From: Actinostola sp. cb2023
Taxonomy: Eukaryota; Cnidaria; Anthozoa; Actiniaria; Actinostolidae
NCBI GenBank assembly: GCA_033675265.1
Contig: JAUJYZ010000380.1
Coordinates: forward strand, 1-64,000
DNA: 64,000 nucleotides
Direction of reading: 5' to 3'
Shown: positions 21,204 to 33,548 of the stretch, in pieces
How the letters are laid out: every line of letters starts with the position of its first letter
How positions within the stretch are numbered: the stretch's first letter is position 1
Position numbers and translations under genes: made by a program
Notes under the pieces: generated by a model
What the model saw: the letters and a program-made list of their open reading frames with translations, nothing else
Database searches by the model: none
Told to the model about the DNA's origin: nothing

Positions 21204-22386
21204 CCCAGACCCTTCTCAGCTTTCTAACGAAAAATCGTAGGCTCTGGTAAGAGACGTCTCAAGCCTCAATTTGATTGGTCGAAATAATTCCATGCGTAAT
21301 TAGCGACAAATATGCACAACTACAATAATATGCAAAGAGAATACGAATTTTGGCACTTTTCAAGTCTTCCGTAATTGTTAAGTCCTCTTTTAACACAGCA
21401 CATGGGATTCTTGTTTTTGCCAAGTTGGATATCTGCTCCTCCATTATCATAGTGTTAAGTGGCGAAATTACTATGATCATTTCCAAGACCACTCAAAAAC
21501 GAACCGTTAAGCTTTGATGGATCAAAGATTTGCCGTATCCTGTGGGAAGAATACTAAATCAATATTTGTTTATGTTCGTCAAACTCGTTGTGGAAGTTTC
21601 AGTGATGAAAGGTAAAAAAACGAACCTAATTATTATTCAAAACAAGCACTTTTTGCCGTCGGCAGTCTGTTCTTGTTCGTTGAGCTGAGTGAATAAATGC
21701 TTTATTTGCAATTGGAATGGTTGTAGAGGAGATATCTAGCGCAAGCGTCGGAAGATCTACAATCGTTGCCAAAATGGTTGGCACGATTGGATAATTCAGC
21801 ATGCGCGTCATTAAAGTTTGGATACAAAACTACCCCCCTCCCCCAGTACAAAGTTGTTGAGACGAACTTGCTCATCGAGGGCCACCAGGAAATCAACATA
21901 CACCATTATACTATCTAAATAACCAGCAACATTGTATGAGGGGACAGGGGAGTATCCAACAAGACAACTTGTTCCTAATAAAGAGCACTAGCTACCGAAA
22001 ATGTCCATCGTGCCAAGGAATTATGGCAACGATTATAGCTAAATATATTTTTGCTTTTATATTTACCGTGATTAAAATTATATTTTGAACTGATTTCACT
22101 GTACTTCAGTTAATACACGCACTAGCTTCCTGGCCGTTGAATGAACTCGAAATTCTTCATGTATGCCGCTGATATCTGTTTTTCTCATTTAAACTGAAAT
22201 GTAGATTATTAAAGTCGGTTTGTAGAGCATCGAATTTCGCCGAAGTCCGCAATTCTGATCAATTCTGTCTCCGGAAGTTAGAAAATATTGAGCATGCGCA
22301 TATCTGACGACCTAGAATCTGGGTAGTCCGGTTTGTCTCTTACCAGAGCCTACGATTTTTCGTTAGAAAGCTGAGAAGGGTCTGGG
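21204..22386. mobile_element. DNA transposon with 52-bp perfect TIRs
   Basis: 21204-21255 and 22335-22386 are exact inverted repeats beginning CCCAGACCCTTCTCAGCTTT. The 1183-bp body carries a helicase-like remnant on minus but no transposase that I can see. No target duplication could be fixed. Confidence 0.8.
21259..21600 (-). pseudogene. RecQ-like helicase remnant
   Basis: Read on minus, ILPTGYGKSLIHQ is a Walker A motif of a superfamily 2 helicase. It is followed after a stop by VLEMIIVISPLNTMIMEEQI (motif Ia-like SPLxxLMxEQ) and LAKTRIPCAVLKED. These match the front half of RecQ-type ATPases, which unwind DNA. The frame has a stop between the motifs and ends at 21259, just inside the left TIR. 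It is therefore a truncated captured or ancestral transposon gene. Some large eukaryotic DNA transposons (Academ) encode helicases; whether this is one is inference. Confidence 0.65.
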
Positions 22387-22389
22387 TCC

Positions 22390-23380
22390 TATTTTGGAAT
22401 GAAGACCAGGTTAAAAATGTTTTTATAGCTTAGCTAATTTGATAGTCAGTAATCGGCGCACTTGCTCTTCAAACTGAGTGCACTGCACTGCAGTACATGA
22501 ACATCGCCAAAGCGACATTTCGAGATACTGCTTACTTGTAGAGGGTCTGGATTATATGGATCAGGGAAGGCGGAAACAGAAAAATGCCGACCAGTGCATT
22601 TATCTTAACGAAGGGTGTGTGACCGTCTACGGTCTTTTAAAATGAATATTGGCATGTACTAGAAATCGGCAAGAAAATCGACGCATTCAGAAAGCGATAT
22701 ATGTAGATGACAGGAACACGTAATGGGGTACCAATGATAGATGTAAAACAAATCGGAAATTAGTGTGGACAAACACGCTCTTTGTAGTAGTGATGGTGTA
22801 TTTAGTTTATGTCAATTCGAACAAAAAATGTAATAGGGTAAAGTAAAAAAGTAACTATAGTAGTAAGTAACTATAGGTAGAAATGCATAGCCGATAAGGA
22901 GCTTCGAATAAGTACGTATGTATAAGATGGTAAAGAATGTGTCCAGAGTGAAATGGCGTACTGTTTATATAGGGATTTAATAAAATGATAGGCATTTTCT
23001 TTGTGCATGGCAAATAAAAGTCGTATTACAGGTAAAGGCACCAAGTAAAAAACAGCATGATGTCTTCTTTCGCGGCAAAACATGAATACTCGAATGTTAT
23101 TGGCTGAGAGTGCATGGAATCCCGTCGATTCCAACAATAAGCGAACCATATTTGGTAGTACTTTGCATAATACGCCTATTATGTATATTACCCGAAGTTC
23201 CATGAAGTTGTGATACGATTATGGCAAATTCCAGCACTGAATATATCGTTATTTCTATAAGGTTTCTTTGTACCTTCGCAAATAATAAGTTTATTTAAAG
23301 TGGAAATCGAATTGAATTGAAATCACTGCATGTTTCTTTATCATTTCATTTCATTTGATGAACTTTCTCTAAAAATTCTA
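22390..23380. other. Upstream region of the multi-exon gene, no exon recognised
   Basis: AT-rich with an open minus-strand frame (22871-23203) that shows no motif. Earlier exons or the promoter of the gene starting at 23382 may lie here unrecognised. Confidence 0.35.
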
Positions 23381-23381
23381 G

Positions 23382-26300
23382 GTTGCAAAGGAAAGCGGCC
23401 GGCCGACTTTCGCCGTCAGGGAAGGCAGAACGTATATCAAAATTGATGGGACAGATTCTGAATTTGGAGATTTTGTCCTAAAACTGCTGGAAAAACTCAC
23501 TACAGAAAATGACGATGGCAATGAAGGCAGATGGGTTGTTTCCTGCGGTTATTTAAGTAGGAACGAGGTGCTGGATACCAGGTGAGAAATTGAAAGATGC
23601 TGTGAATAATAATTACTACGGAAAATGAAATGCTCCAAGTTTAATGCAAAAAATCAGGTCCTAACCCCCCCTAAAAAAACGAGCATATACCGTCATTCTC
23701 AAAATTGTTGGCCAGGTGAAAATAATACAATATTACCATAAAGTCACGTGATTCATTAGCGGCATTACATTCAGTTCTCACAATGCCGTGTACTTATGCA
23801 TCTCAAATTGAAATTCCAAGCGAAGAAATTGAATATATAATGAATCACGTGACTTGATTGTTGTCTTTTCATCTGGACAACCTTTTTGAGAATGACTGTA
23901 TACACCTATTTCGAAAGAGGTTGTCGTAGACATCAGTCCATAGGCAATAGGTTATTCGTCGTTGCAAGACCGAACTGCATTATGGTAACAGCTTGAATAG
24001 CCAAAAACGTATTAAAACCCATATGATATCGTACCTATTTCCATTTCAACAGATCAAGACACATTTTGAATCGAATTTTATGAAATATTTCTGGCATACA
24101 TGCTATATTCAAGCTGCTACCATAATGCAGTTCGGTCTCGGAACAACCTATAACCTATCGCCTATGGACATGTCTTCGACAACCTTTTTTGAAATAGGTG
24201 TATATATATATATATATAGATTGAGTCTTCACTTCGATTTTCAGTACCTATATTTAGCAATTAAATAGGAGTCACAAAAAGAAAAATTCTCAATCTCAAT
24301 TTTGCACGTATATAATAATACTACTAAATGTATAATAATAATAATTAATAATAATAATACATGCATCTAACATGTTTACAATTTAAGTGAAAACGTTGAC
24401 ATTAATTGTTTTCTTGTTTTGTAGAATATTTGTTCTTCCATCCAGCACTTTCGATAGCAAATTGAAATTCCTAAATTTCATGAGCAGATATGGTGGTGGA
24501 AGTTTTGCACTGGGGGGTAACATTACAAATAGTGATCTAATCAGCTACTACAATTTCCTTAAAGACGATCTTCAAAAATCTTCATCTGAAAGGAACTTTT
24601 ATGAAGCTAGACACATGGGCCACCAGTTTGCAAACTACTGGCTCCTTTCAAAAGAAGTAATGTAATACAATTACAACGTTAAACAAAGGATGTCTATGAT
24701 TTTTCTTCTAATTTAAGCTTCCTTACTAGTATAAACATTCTTGTAAAGTTGTTTATTTAATTTATTTATTTTTAATTAATTAATGTATAAAGTTTTCTGA
24801 AGTGTATACGAATTAAAACTTGAACTTAAATATGTAATTCTATCTATCAAAGCTAGCAGGCAGAAGTTGCTTAGATCATACTTGCTCAGCATGTTGAATT
24901 TAAATATTCAATATACATTAAGATTTTCTATTTGTGCGTAGCTCCATATCAGGAACAACCAATTGGTGCCCCAGTCAAGGCACCAATACTTGGGAGAAAA
25001 TTGTGTTGCAGACTTCAGCACTGAACTTGATACAGCGGTTTTACAAGAGGACCACCTAAAAACCGTTTGCCGGAGGTAATTAAGTCAAGCTTAAATTTCT
25101 TTATTTTTGAAATTCTTTATTTTTGAAATTATTTTTTCATAACATTGTTCATTTCCTTAATTTCAAAGATACCTAGAGCTGTCACACAATTTTGGAATTA
25201 ATAAAGTGCCATTCCAGCTGGCAACTGCATTTGTTGTGCTGGCAGGGATAAGGGCAATGTTAAAAAGTGTTGGCAGCGAGTTGGCAGGTATACTGACTTT
25301 TAGTTTATTTAGTTCGATCAACAGACCTTGAAGATATAAGTTTGATGCCAATTAATAAGGGTAACATCATATCAGTATAATGAATATATAGTAGTGATAA
25401 CAAATCAATTAATAATAAGTTTGAAAACGTTTACACAACTTTGTTTCAACAACCTATATGCTAATGAATTAGCTAGTGGTCATTCTTGATTAAAATTTGG
25501 TCTATTTTGATTTGTTCCTTAGGAGAGAACAGCATAGGACTATTGTACTCCAAAGACCGGAATGTGGGGAAAACTCTTTCCCTCACTCTCCTTTCAAAAG
25601 CACAAGGAGTCGTATCAAAAAGACACCCCATTTTCTGCTGCTGGGGGAACCAAACATGCAGTGGAACTTCTTTGTGAGTATATATCAACCCTGCTTTGCA
25701 TTCATGCAGAGTCAAGACTTTTCGTTTTTATCACCTTTTGTTTCAGTGAGAGGTAATATAACTAATAAGAGTGGTATAAATTATAATTATGGGAAACTGC
25801 TCTATCCCCCACCAGTCTCCCCACCCAAAGTTAATTTGAAAAAAAGGAATTATTTTCCCTTCTGTGCATACGTGTCAATGAAATTTAAAATAGTATTTTA
25901 TTGCCTGCCATCTTCGAAAGAAAGTGTATTTGTAAGTAATTGAATTTAGACTACATCAAACTTATTAGATGTTAATGTTAATTAAAACATACCAATCTAG
26001 CAAAAACTTAAGTGCAATTGACGGAGAAAACCGGGCAGTCTCTAAAATGTGGGTCGTCCGATTCACTTTATATTTACACCATTTAATCCTTATCGGTAAA
26101 TATTACGAACCGTGAAGTATGACGAAAATCGGGCTTTTCGTTTCCGAGATGACCACCCCCCTCAGTTTTTGGCCTCTGAAGGCCGTAAAATCGACTTGAT
26201 TCTGGACCTAAATTGAGAGGCTTAAACATTTCCTTCGCGAAATAAATGAACTCTCCAATTGCTTCTACATATTTTTGATGGTCGAAATAAGATATTCACG

Positions 26301-29300
26301 GCGACAGACTTTCATTTGGAAAAAATCGGTCTTTTATGCAGGCCGTTAAATATCGTTGATCGTCCAGTAACGAGCAGTATGGCAAATTTTGGTCAACTTT
26401 AAATGCCCGTTTCTCAAAAGTGCGGCAGTTTATTGAAGACGTACTCCGTTTCGTAGTTGTACACGTGTTTCGTATTAGATTTAAGCAAACTCATGATTGG
26501 TATCTTTAATTGCGGAAACGCAGCGTGTGTTTGAAGTTCGACTAAAATGCTTCTTTTCCACTAGCCGATTTCCCGCCAAAATAAGAAGTCTCGCCACACA
26601 AGTGAAGCCGTAAATGTCTCTGAGGCTATCGAGAAATAAGTCAAAAGATATTGTATCTCAGCTCTAGATTATTTTGTACATATAATCAGATTATTGGGTT
26701 CATAGGGCATTACTAATGAGAAGTTGACAACTTTTAGTGGAAGCCGAGACTATAATTTTGCCGCGAAATGTGATCGGTCCCGCTTGAGGAGTCACGCTAG
26801 GGAAAAAAGGCAAAACTAATGTTAACAATAACGAAACAATGCAAACATTCAAGTTGTAAGTACTTTATTTAATTAGTATATGGTGAAACTGCGAGGTTGG
26901 TTTTATTTTATCTCAACTCAGTATCACGAAAACTTCAATGTAACCTTGTGTCAACAGCTAGAGACATTCGTGTCACGCAAGTGACTGGTGTTCTTTGAAA
27001 TTCGTTTATTCGTGGATAGAATACATATCGAAAACTTCAATGTATATAAACCTTGTGTTAACAGAGACCTTCTACTGCTTTTACCCCCATTAAACAGCCA
27101 CCAAGAATAATACACACAGTATTGCTTTGTTTTGAAAAAGGTAATGATAGATAAAATAGGTGACGACAGATTTGTGTTTTTCAACTTTTAAAACTGTTAT
27201 ATATCTAGATAACGTACAATTAAACCTAAGGTGATTGTGTCCGTGATATCGTGTACTATCCACTTACGGGAGAATACAGTCGAAGCTCTCGTAAGCGACT
27301 ACGCGCTGAAACAATAGTGGCTGGTCGCTTACGAGAGCTTTTAGCTCTTGTGATATATGTTTCGTGAATACGTAAGCACGATACCTGCCCTAATAATATA
27401 CATGAAAAAAATACTCGATTCTGATTGGCTTAGAGTAGTGCAGTTGAAAAGTAATTTACACTGCAGTGCAAATTACCTTTAATATGCACTGCAGTGCAAA
27501 TTACTTTTTTTGTCATGAATATTAATTGGTAATCATACGATTTCTCGTTCAATTTGGAATAATTTGCACTCGTGTGTTTTTCAAAGAGCTCAAATTGCAC
27601 TCGCCCTATGGACTCGTGCAATTTTGATACTCTTTGGAAAAAACACTCGTGCAAATGATTTCCTAATTGAACTCGAAACCGTATGATTACATCTACATAA
27701 TGCGCACTTGCAAAATTTACGTTTCACACAACAGTATTTTGACTCTAAGACTAATATTAAAGAAGTTATTGAGTGTTGACTAATGCGAATCACATTCTGA
27801 ATGGTCGCTTACGAGAGCTTAAAAGCAAAGGAACCATGTAGTTGGTACTGACCAAAAGTGGTCGCGTTCGCTTACGGGAGCGGTCGCTTACGACAGCTTT
27901 TAACGACAGACTTTGAGTGTCAATACAAACGGTGTTTCGTAAATGTGGTCGTAACTAGACCTGGTCGCTTACGAGAGTGGTCGCAAGGAGAGCTTCGACT
28001 CTATTTTATTTCCTGTGCAACATAAAGGACAATTTAACAGCAGTTTTGTGCCAAAGGTTACGTGGCGCCCGGAGAGGGGGGGAGGGGAGGGGGAGAGGGC
28101 TGTACTCCCATATACACCTATTTCAATAAACGTTGTCTCGTTCAAAGCAACAAGCGTCAAGCCAAGACCAAAGTGAATGTTGGTTTTGTGCTGAAAATTA
28201 TTTAAATCACAATTGTTTCTATAAGGACTAATTACAAAATTCGGTCTTGGCTTGACGCTTGCTGCTTTGAACGCGACAACGTTAGTTGAAATAGGTGTTT
28301 TTACAACACTTGTCAAATTTCTCGCGCGCTGATTGGATAAGAGCCATTGTCGATAAGAGGACAGACGCATAGAATGAAGCTCGCGCATGGAACGAGCGCG
28401 CGCTTGAATCAGATTTTCTTTCAAATCTATTTGTCGTTTTGGGAGCCTTTTCCGCTTTCCTGAGTAAATGCTGTTGTAAAAAAAAAAAAAATCGAACATG
28501 GTTTTCCATTGTCTGTACTCTTATCGACAATGTCTCTTATCCAATCAAACTTTGCAGTGAAACAACTCGCTACGCTCGTTGTTCCACTTGAGTTTTGAAC
28601 ATTTTATGGCGTCATCCGTTGTCGATAAGAGTACAGACAATGGAAAACCATGTTCGATTTGTTAAATATGCCATATAGGTATGTGCCCCCGAATAGGGTA
28701 GTAAACCTGTTTAGTTAAACCACTTTAAAACATGTTTAGGCCTTGGTGTGAATGGGGTATTAGATAGCTTATAACCGTGTCAAGAGACCATAATACTAAG
28801 AGAGCGAATCTCGTACTGATGTGTGGTCGATGCTCGTGGCGCTAAATTTATTTTTAGTAACACGGTTTTTGCAGCGCGCGCGCGCTCGATCGATGGCGCG
28901 AGTGGCATCAGTAGCGCGCGCATGGCTGTCGTTAAAACGAGGACTGCGGATTGCGGGCAGCGGATTGTGGAATTTGTAGAATTTAATATTTTAAGCAAAT
29001 AAAATGACATATAACGGCCACCTTCGGGACCTTGAAAAGTGGCTGCTGAATACAGGGTGGCCGCTTAATAAAGGTCCGTTCAATCAAACTTTATTAATGA
29101 AAGGCGAATGCCGGTACACCAAGTACGCGCGCATGACTACAATTTCATTCACAAACACAACAGAATCCTCAAGTGTGCTCACCAATTCCGGTTACTAAAA
29201 ATAGATTTAGCGCCACGAGCATATCCCAAACATCATTCCGCGCGATTCGCTCTTAGTATTGTGGTCTCTTGCCGTGTATAAAATAATAAAATAAAACTTT

Positions 29301-32300
29301 TTATTTTTTAATTTTTTTTGGCTACCACAGGTTATTATTTTTATCTCTCTGAGCCTGGTGTTCGAAAGGCGATTAGCGCTAATCCACAACTAAATCCTAA
29401 GAAAACCATTGATTTTATGTCAGGCCCTGTTCTCTAGGAGAGCGCGAGAGCGTAACACAGAGAGGAAAAATAATAGGGGGAACCCAATCTAATGCCCAGT
29501 GTATCCTATTACAATCAGGGGCCGGTTGTTCGAAAGGCGATTAGTGCTAATCCTAGATTAGTGTCAATAGTTTTCTTAAGATTTAATCCTGGATTAGCGC
29601 TAATCGCCTTTCGAACAACCGGGCCCAGGCCTATTGACCAATACTCCAGTGGAGAGCGGAGGGGATGTGCCAGAGGGGGCGGGGGAGCAGATGAGAGGGG
29701 AAGGGGTGGGCCAGAGGGGGAGGGAGGACGGGCCCCATGACCAGCAACCAGAAATACAAATGAACTTCGGATCACTAAACTAGTCTATACTGTTTACATA
29801 CCAGAACCAATAGGAACAACAATTTGGTGGATGTCAAAAATGTATGTCGACATCGCGGCATTCACTCGACGTGGAATCTTCAGCTGTTTACGTTGTCCTT
29901 TATGCGTCGGATGGCAGCAAGTATTCCTCTTACGACCTGGCCAGTCACTTGTCAATTCACGCCGGTCTAGTCTGTGCTTCGGTAGCCTGCGTAGCAACGC
30001 TCTGGGGGGAGGGGAAAGGATCGGAAGGGGAGAAGATCGCCACTACGCAGGCTAGTGCCTCGGCAAATTGTCATTGCTCGAATATCACTCTCTTCAAGGA
30101 CTCCATTCCAGCACGATTGATAATCAATTATATTTCTGTAACTGTCGAATGCAATGTGCGGCGACCTCGTTTCCAACCCCGGGTCAATCCAACTTGACCC
30201 GGCCGAACTAATAAAATGTGAAGTCATGTCTTCGTCACAGTTTCACAATGGAACAATTATAGAATTTCCACCAAACGAACCACATATTGCATTTTCTGAA
30301 CCAAACGAACAATTCATAGACGCAATTCATGATGGGTTCAAAATGCAAATTAGGATTGAGAAATCACCGCATGTTTTCGAAGCCAATTGAATGAAAAGTA
30401 ATTAATGGTTTCAATATATTGATGAGAAGAATTTGAATGCACTGGCATTCGAATCGATATGTATTCTATCCACGAATAAACGAATTTCAAAGAACACCAG
30501 TCACTTGCGTGACACGAATGTCTCTAGCTGTTGACACAAGGTTACATTGAAGTTTTTGTGATACAGTTGAGATAAAATAAAACCAACCTCGCAGTTTCAC
30601 CATATACTAATTAAATAAAGTACTTACAACTTGAATGTTTGTATTGTTTCGTTATTGTTAACATTAGTTTTGCCTTTTTTTCCCTAGCGTGACTCCTCAA
30701 GCGGGACTGATCACATTTCGCGGCAAAATTATAGTCTCGGCTTCCACTAAAAGTTGTCAACACCTCATTCGTAGTGCCCTATGAACCCAATAATCTGATT
30801 ATATGTACAAAATAATCTAGAGCTGAGATACAATATCTTTTGACTTATTTCTCGATAGCCTCAGAGACATTTACGGCTTCACTTGTGGCGAGACTTCTTA
30901 TTTTGGCGGGAAATCGGCTAGTGGAAAAGAAGCATTTTAGTCGAACTTCAAACACATGCTGCGTTTCCGCAATTAAAGATACCAATCATGAGTTTGCTTA
31001 AATCTAACACGAAACACGTGTACAACTACGAAACGGAGTACGTCTTCAATAAACTGCCGCACTTTTGAGAAACGGGCATTTAAAGTTGACCAAAATTTGC
31101 CATACTGCTCGTTACTGGACGATCAACGATATTTAACGGCCTGCATAAAAGACCGATTTTTTCCAAATGAAAGTCTGTCGCCGTGAATATCTTATTTCGA
31201 CCATCAAAAATATGTAGAAGCAATTGGAGAGTTCATTTATTTCGCGAAGGAAATGTTTAAGCCTCTCAATTTAGGTCCAGAATCAAGTCGATTTTACGGC
31301 CTTCAGAGGCCAAAAACTGAGGGGGGTGGTCATCTCGGAAACGAAAAGCCCGATTTTCGTCATACTTCACGGTTCGTAATATTTACCGATAAGGATTAAA
31401 TGGTGTAAATATAAAGTGAATCGGACGACCCACATTTTAGAGACTGCCCGGTTTTCTCCGTCAATTGCACTTAATTCTCCTAATTATTGAAATTGAAGGA
31501 AAATCTTGCACCTTGACTACATTAGCACCTTGACTACATTAGTTGATGACCCAGTAATGAACAAGTGCCTGGCAGAGTTTCTCCTCCAGGTACAGGGATC
31601 CAGTAAAACTGGGCTACAATCACCAGTTGGTAGCCTACTGATGAGCTCCAACTCGAAGGAATGTGAGAGGTATGTGAATTGGATAATGATTGAACTTGAT
31701 GGTAATCAACCATGAGTCATGACTTTACACTAGAATTAATGACGATAACGCACATAGTGAAACATTCATGTGGATATGCTGAAATGCGCTTATTAAGCAG
31801 TCATGCATGCAGCTGTGCTAAAAAAGGTTCTAAATAAAAAATGCCATTGTCAGCTGTTAATTTATACTGGGTAACAATTCTCTCTCACCTGCATTTCTCG
31901 CTATTTTGTTTGTTGTTGATGTCAGTTATATAGTCGAACAGGAAGTCATTTGAAACCAAGAAAGGAAATACTGAACAATTTTTCGCAGTCTGTAATTATT
32001 TCTAACTCGAACCATCAAAAGTGGTTGATGAATATGCTAATTATGACGGCTTTGTAACTACATATTTGTAGGCAAGTCCATTACCTGGGGTCAATCCTTA
32101 GGAAATAGACCCCTGGGTCCTAATTAGGATTGGATTTGACCCCATGAGAAATTATTATTATTATTATAAGGATTATATTATATTATATAGAGTCAATTGC
32201 GCCTAGAGGCGGCCGGTAGATCTTGAAAGACAGTGATATTTACAATGTGATCTCATATGGTATTGTTGATATACACATGGTTTTTAGGATATATGGGAGA

Positions 32301-33548
32301 GTGCTCAGGCTGGACTTCAAAAAAGATGTCAATTTTAAGAGTAATAATGAAGAAAAATTAGAAATGGACATGAAACTGCTTGTGAAAGAAAATAAGGTCA
32401 GTTTTCTTTTTAATTTTAAGGTTTATTACTCAAAGTAAAAATTTCACATGTGGACAAATTAAATTTCCTTTGAATACCCATTTTATAATATATAATAATA
32501 ATAATAATATTGCGTTCTTGTATAGCGCATTTCACATTGTCTCAGTTGCTGCGCTTTACAACCGATGGAGGACTTTTTCGGGCTGCACATGACAGGCGCC
32601 TACATCACAATGCATTGTGCGTGTACCAGAAGTCTGGAACTCTTGATGCTTGTATTGTATTCATTCATTTATTTTCAATTTCACAGGGATTTTTGGTTGC
32701 ATGGCCTGTGCGGTATATTTCCTTTTGGGTTAACAGAAATGGTAACCAGAGTAAAGCCCTGTCTATTCTGAGAACTGTCTTAAGCAGGGTTGTTCCAGAA
32801 CAGCAGCCAAGGTGGCATAAGGCAGCAACACTCTTGATTTATACATACATAATGGTAAACAAATAACATTATTACAGTCAAATCATGCTCATCTTCATAC
32901 GATGTCCCTGTGCTTATAATCCTTATAATGGCCCCTTTAAAAATGAACTGATTTTCAAAACAATTGGCACTGCCCTTACCAAAATGGAGGTCTGCTTTTG
33001 AGGTGTTGCAATATGGACAACGTTCGACCAAAGCTCAATGAATGCAAAACAAAGATTAACTGGAAGTTAAATTATAAAATTAACTTTAAGTAAACATAAA
33101 CTATGAGTGAAACCGATTGCAGAGTGAAACTGACACTGCCAAAGTGCCCCTAAGCTTCCTCCTCCTATTCACATTTTCATGGGAATAAATGTTCAATAGG
33201 TGATTTAATTGACATTTTATAGAATATATACTGGCGAAAATAATTTTGTGTTTGTTGGTACAAAACTGATTCATGTAAATATAACACAATTGTCCATGAT
33301 ATACCAAATGCATAAATGGCTGCCAATTTAAATCACAATTGTTTTGGACTGACTAACCTTATGTCCATGATGCTGCACAAGAGAGATTTCACATGGACAC
33401 AAGGTTAGTCAGTCAAAAACAATGACTATTTTGGGAGCCATTCATTGCATTCATTGCATTCAGTGTATGAATGATTATCTTTCTACAGTTCCACCTTACT
33501 GCTGATGTAGAACCCGATATTCCAGAGGTCATCAAACACCTTACATAA
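23382..33548 (+). CDS. Unrecognised nine-exon gene, possible P-loop ATPase
   Basis: Exons: 23382-23581, 24425-24656, 24942-25075, 25169-25287, 25523-25673, 31526-31669, 32234-32396, 32687-32854, and perhaps 33489-33548 ending in TAA. The first eight have GT/AG borders and join in one open frame with matching phases, so the model is well supported although the 5' end is missing. Readable segments include YIKIDGTDSEFGDFVLKLL, FVLPSSTFDSKLKFLNFM, YSKDRNVGKTLSLTLL (Walker-A-like, first Gly absent) and TLTTLVDDPVMNK (Walker-B-like), then WPVRYISFWVNRNGNQ. This hints at a P-loop NTPase, but I do not recognise the family. A MITE sits in intron 1 and a 5.46-kb element in intron 5. Confidence 0.6.
23903..24200. 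repeat. TA-flanked MITE (CACCTATTTC family), copy 1
   Basis: Ends CACCTATTTCGAAAGAGGTT and its imperfect complement, flanked by TA on both sides (23901-23902, 24201-24202). Long inverted arms (GACATCAGTCCATAGGC; GTTGCAAGACCGAACTGCAT). The TA duplication suggests a Tc1/mariner-type mobiliser. Confidence 0.75.
27278..28000. repeat. Non-autonomous element, AGTCGAAGCTCTC ends
   Basis: The left end AGTCGAAGCTCTCGTAAGCG and the right end GAGAGCTTCGACT are inverted. The unit GGTCGCTTACGAGAG recurs inside at 27323, 27805 and 27961 as subterminal repeats. The centre contains repeated GCACTGCAGTGCAAATTAC. Confidence 0.65.
28115..28297. repeat. CACCTATTTC-family MITE, copy 2
   Basis: Ends CACCTATTTCAATAAACG and its complement. 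The arms include CAAGCGTCAAGCCAAGACC and its complement. It shares terminal sequence with the MITE at 23903-24200. TA precedes the left end; TT follows the right end. Confidence 0.75.
28491..28660. repeat. Foldback element
   Basis: TCGAACATGGTTTTCCATTG and about 25 further bases are inverted at 28619-28660. The spacer holds AACTCGCTACGCTCGTTG. Confidence 0.75.
28781..29271. repeat. 491-bp MITE with CCGTGT duplication
   Basis: Ends CAAGAGACCATAATACTAAG and its near-complement, flanked by CCGTGT at 28775-28780 and 29272-29277. A second inverted block, TGCTCGTGGCGCTAAAT, lies inside. Confidence 0.75.
29519..29626. repeat. Foldback MITE with GTTCGAAAGGCGATTA arms
   Basis: About 36-bp arms, GGTTGTTCGAAAGGCGATTA and its complement, surround a 35-bp loop. 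A partial copy of one arm lies at 29350-29400. Confidence 0.8.
29640..30453. other. G-rich block, small hairpin and LINE scrap
   Basis: 29640-29740 is GGGGGA-rich. GCCTGCGTAG (near 29986) pairs with CTACGCAGGC (near 30042). Frame 30154-30200 reads MCGDLVSNPGS, like the GDVxxNPGP segment near the start of some LINE ORFs. Nothing complete is present. Confidence 0.4.
33336..33425. repeat. Foldback element
   Basis: ACAATTGTTTTGGACTGACT and the following bases to CATG are inverted at the right end (GTTAGTCAGTCAAAAACAAT). Confidence 0.75.

Larger units (their letters stand above)
26012..31470. mobile_element. TTAA-flanked element with 1-kb inverted repeats
   Basis: TTAA lies on both sides (26008-26011, 31471-31474). 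Both ends begin GTGCAATTGACGGAGAAAAC. The arms are about 1,020 bp (26012-27031 and 30454-31470) and nearly identical. A TTAA duplication points to the Kolobok or piggyBac superfamilies. No transposase is present between the arms, only MITEs and a LINE scrap, so it is non-autonomous. It sits in an intron of the gene 23382-33548. Confidence 0.85.

Noticed and set aside
30154..30390. 2A-like peptide (GDLVSNPGS)
   Set aside because: The essential NPGP ending is absent and the surrounding frame is broken; it is at most a LINE scrap.
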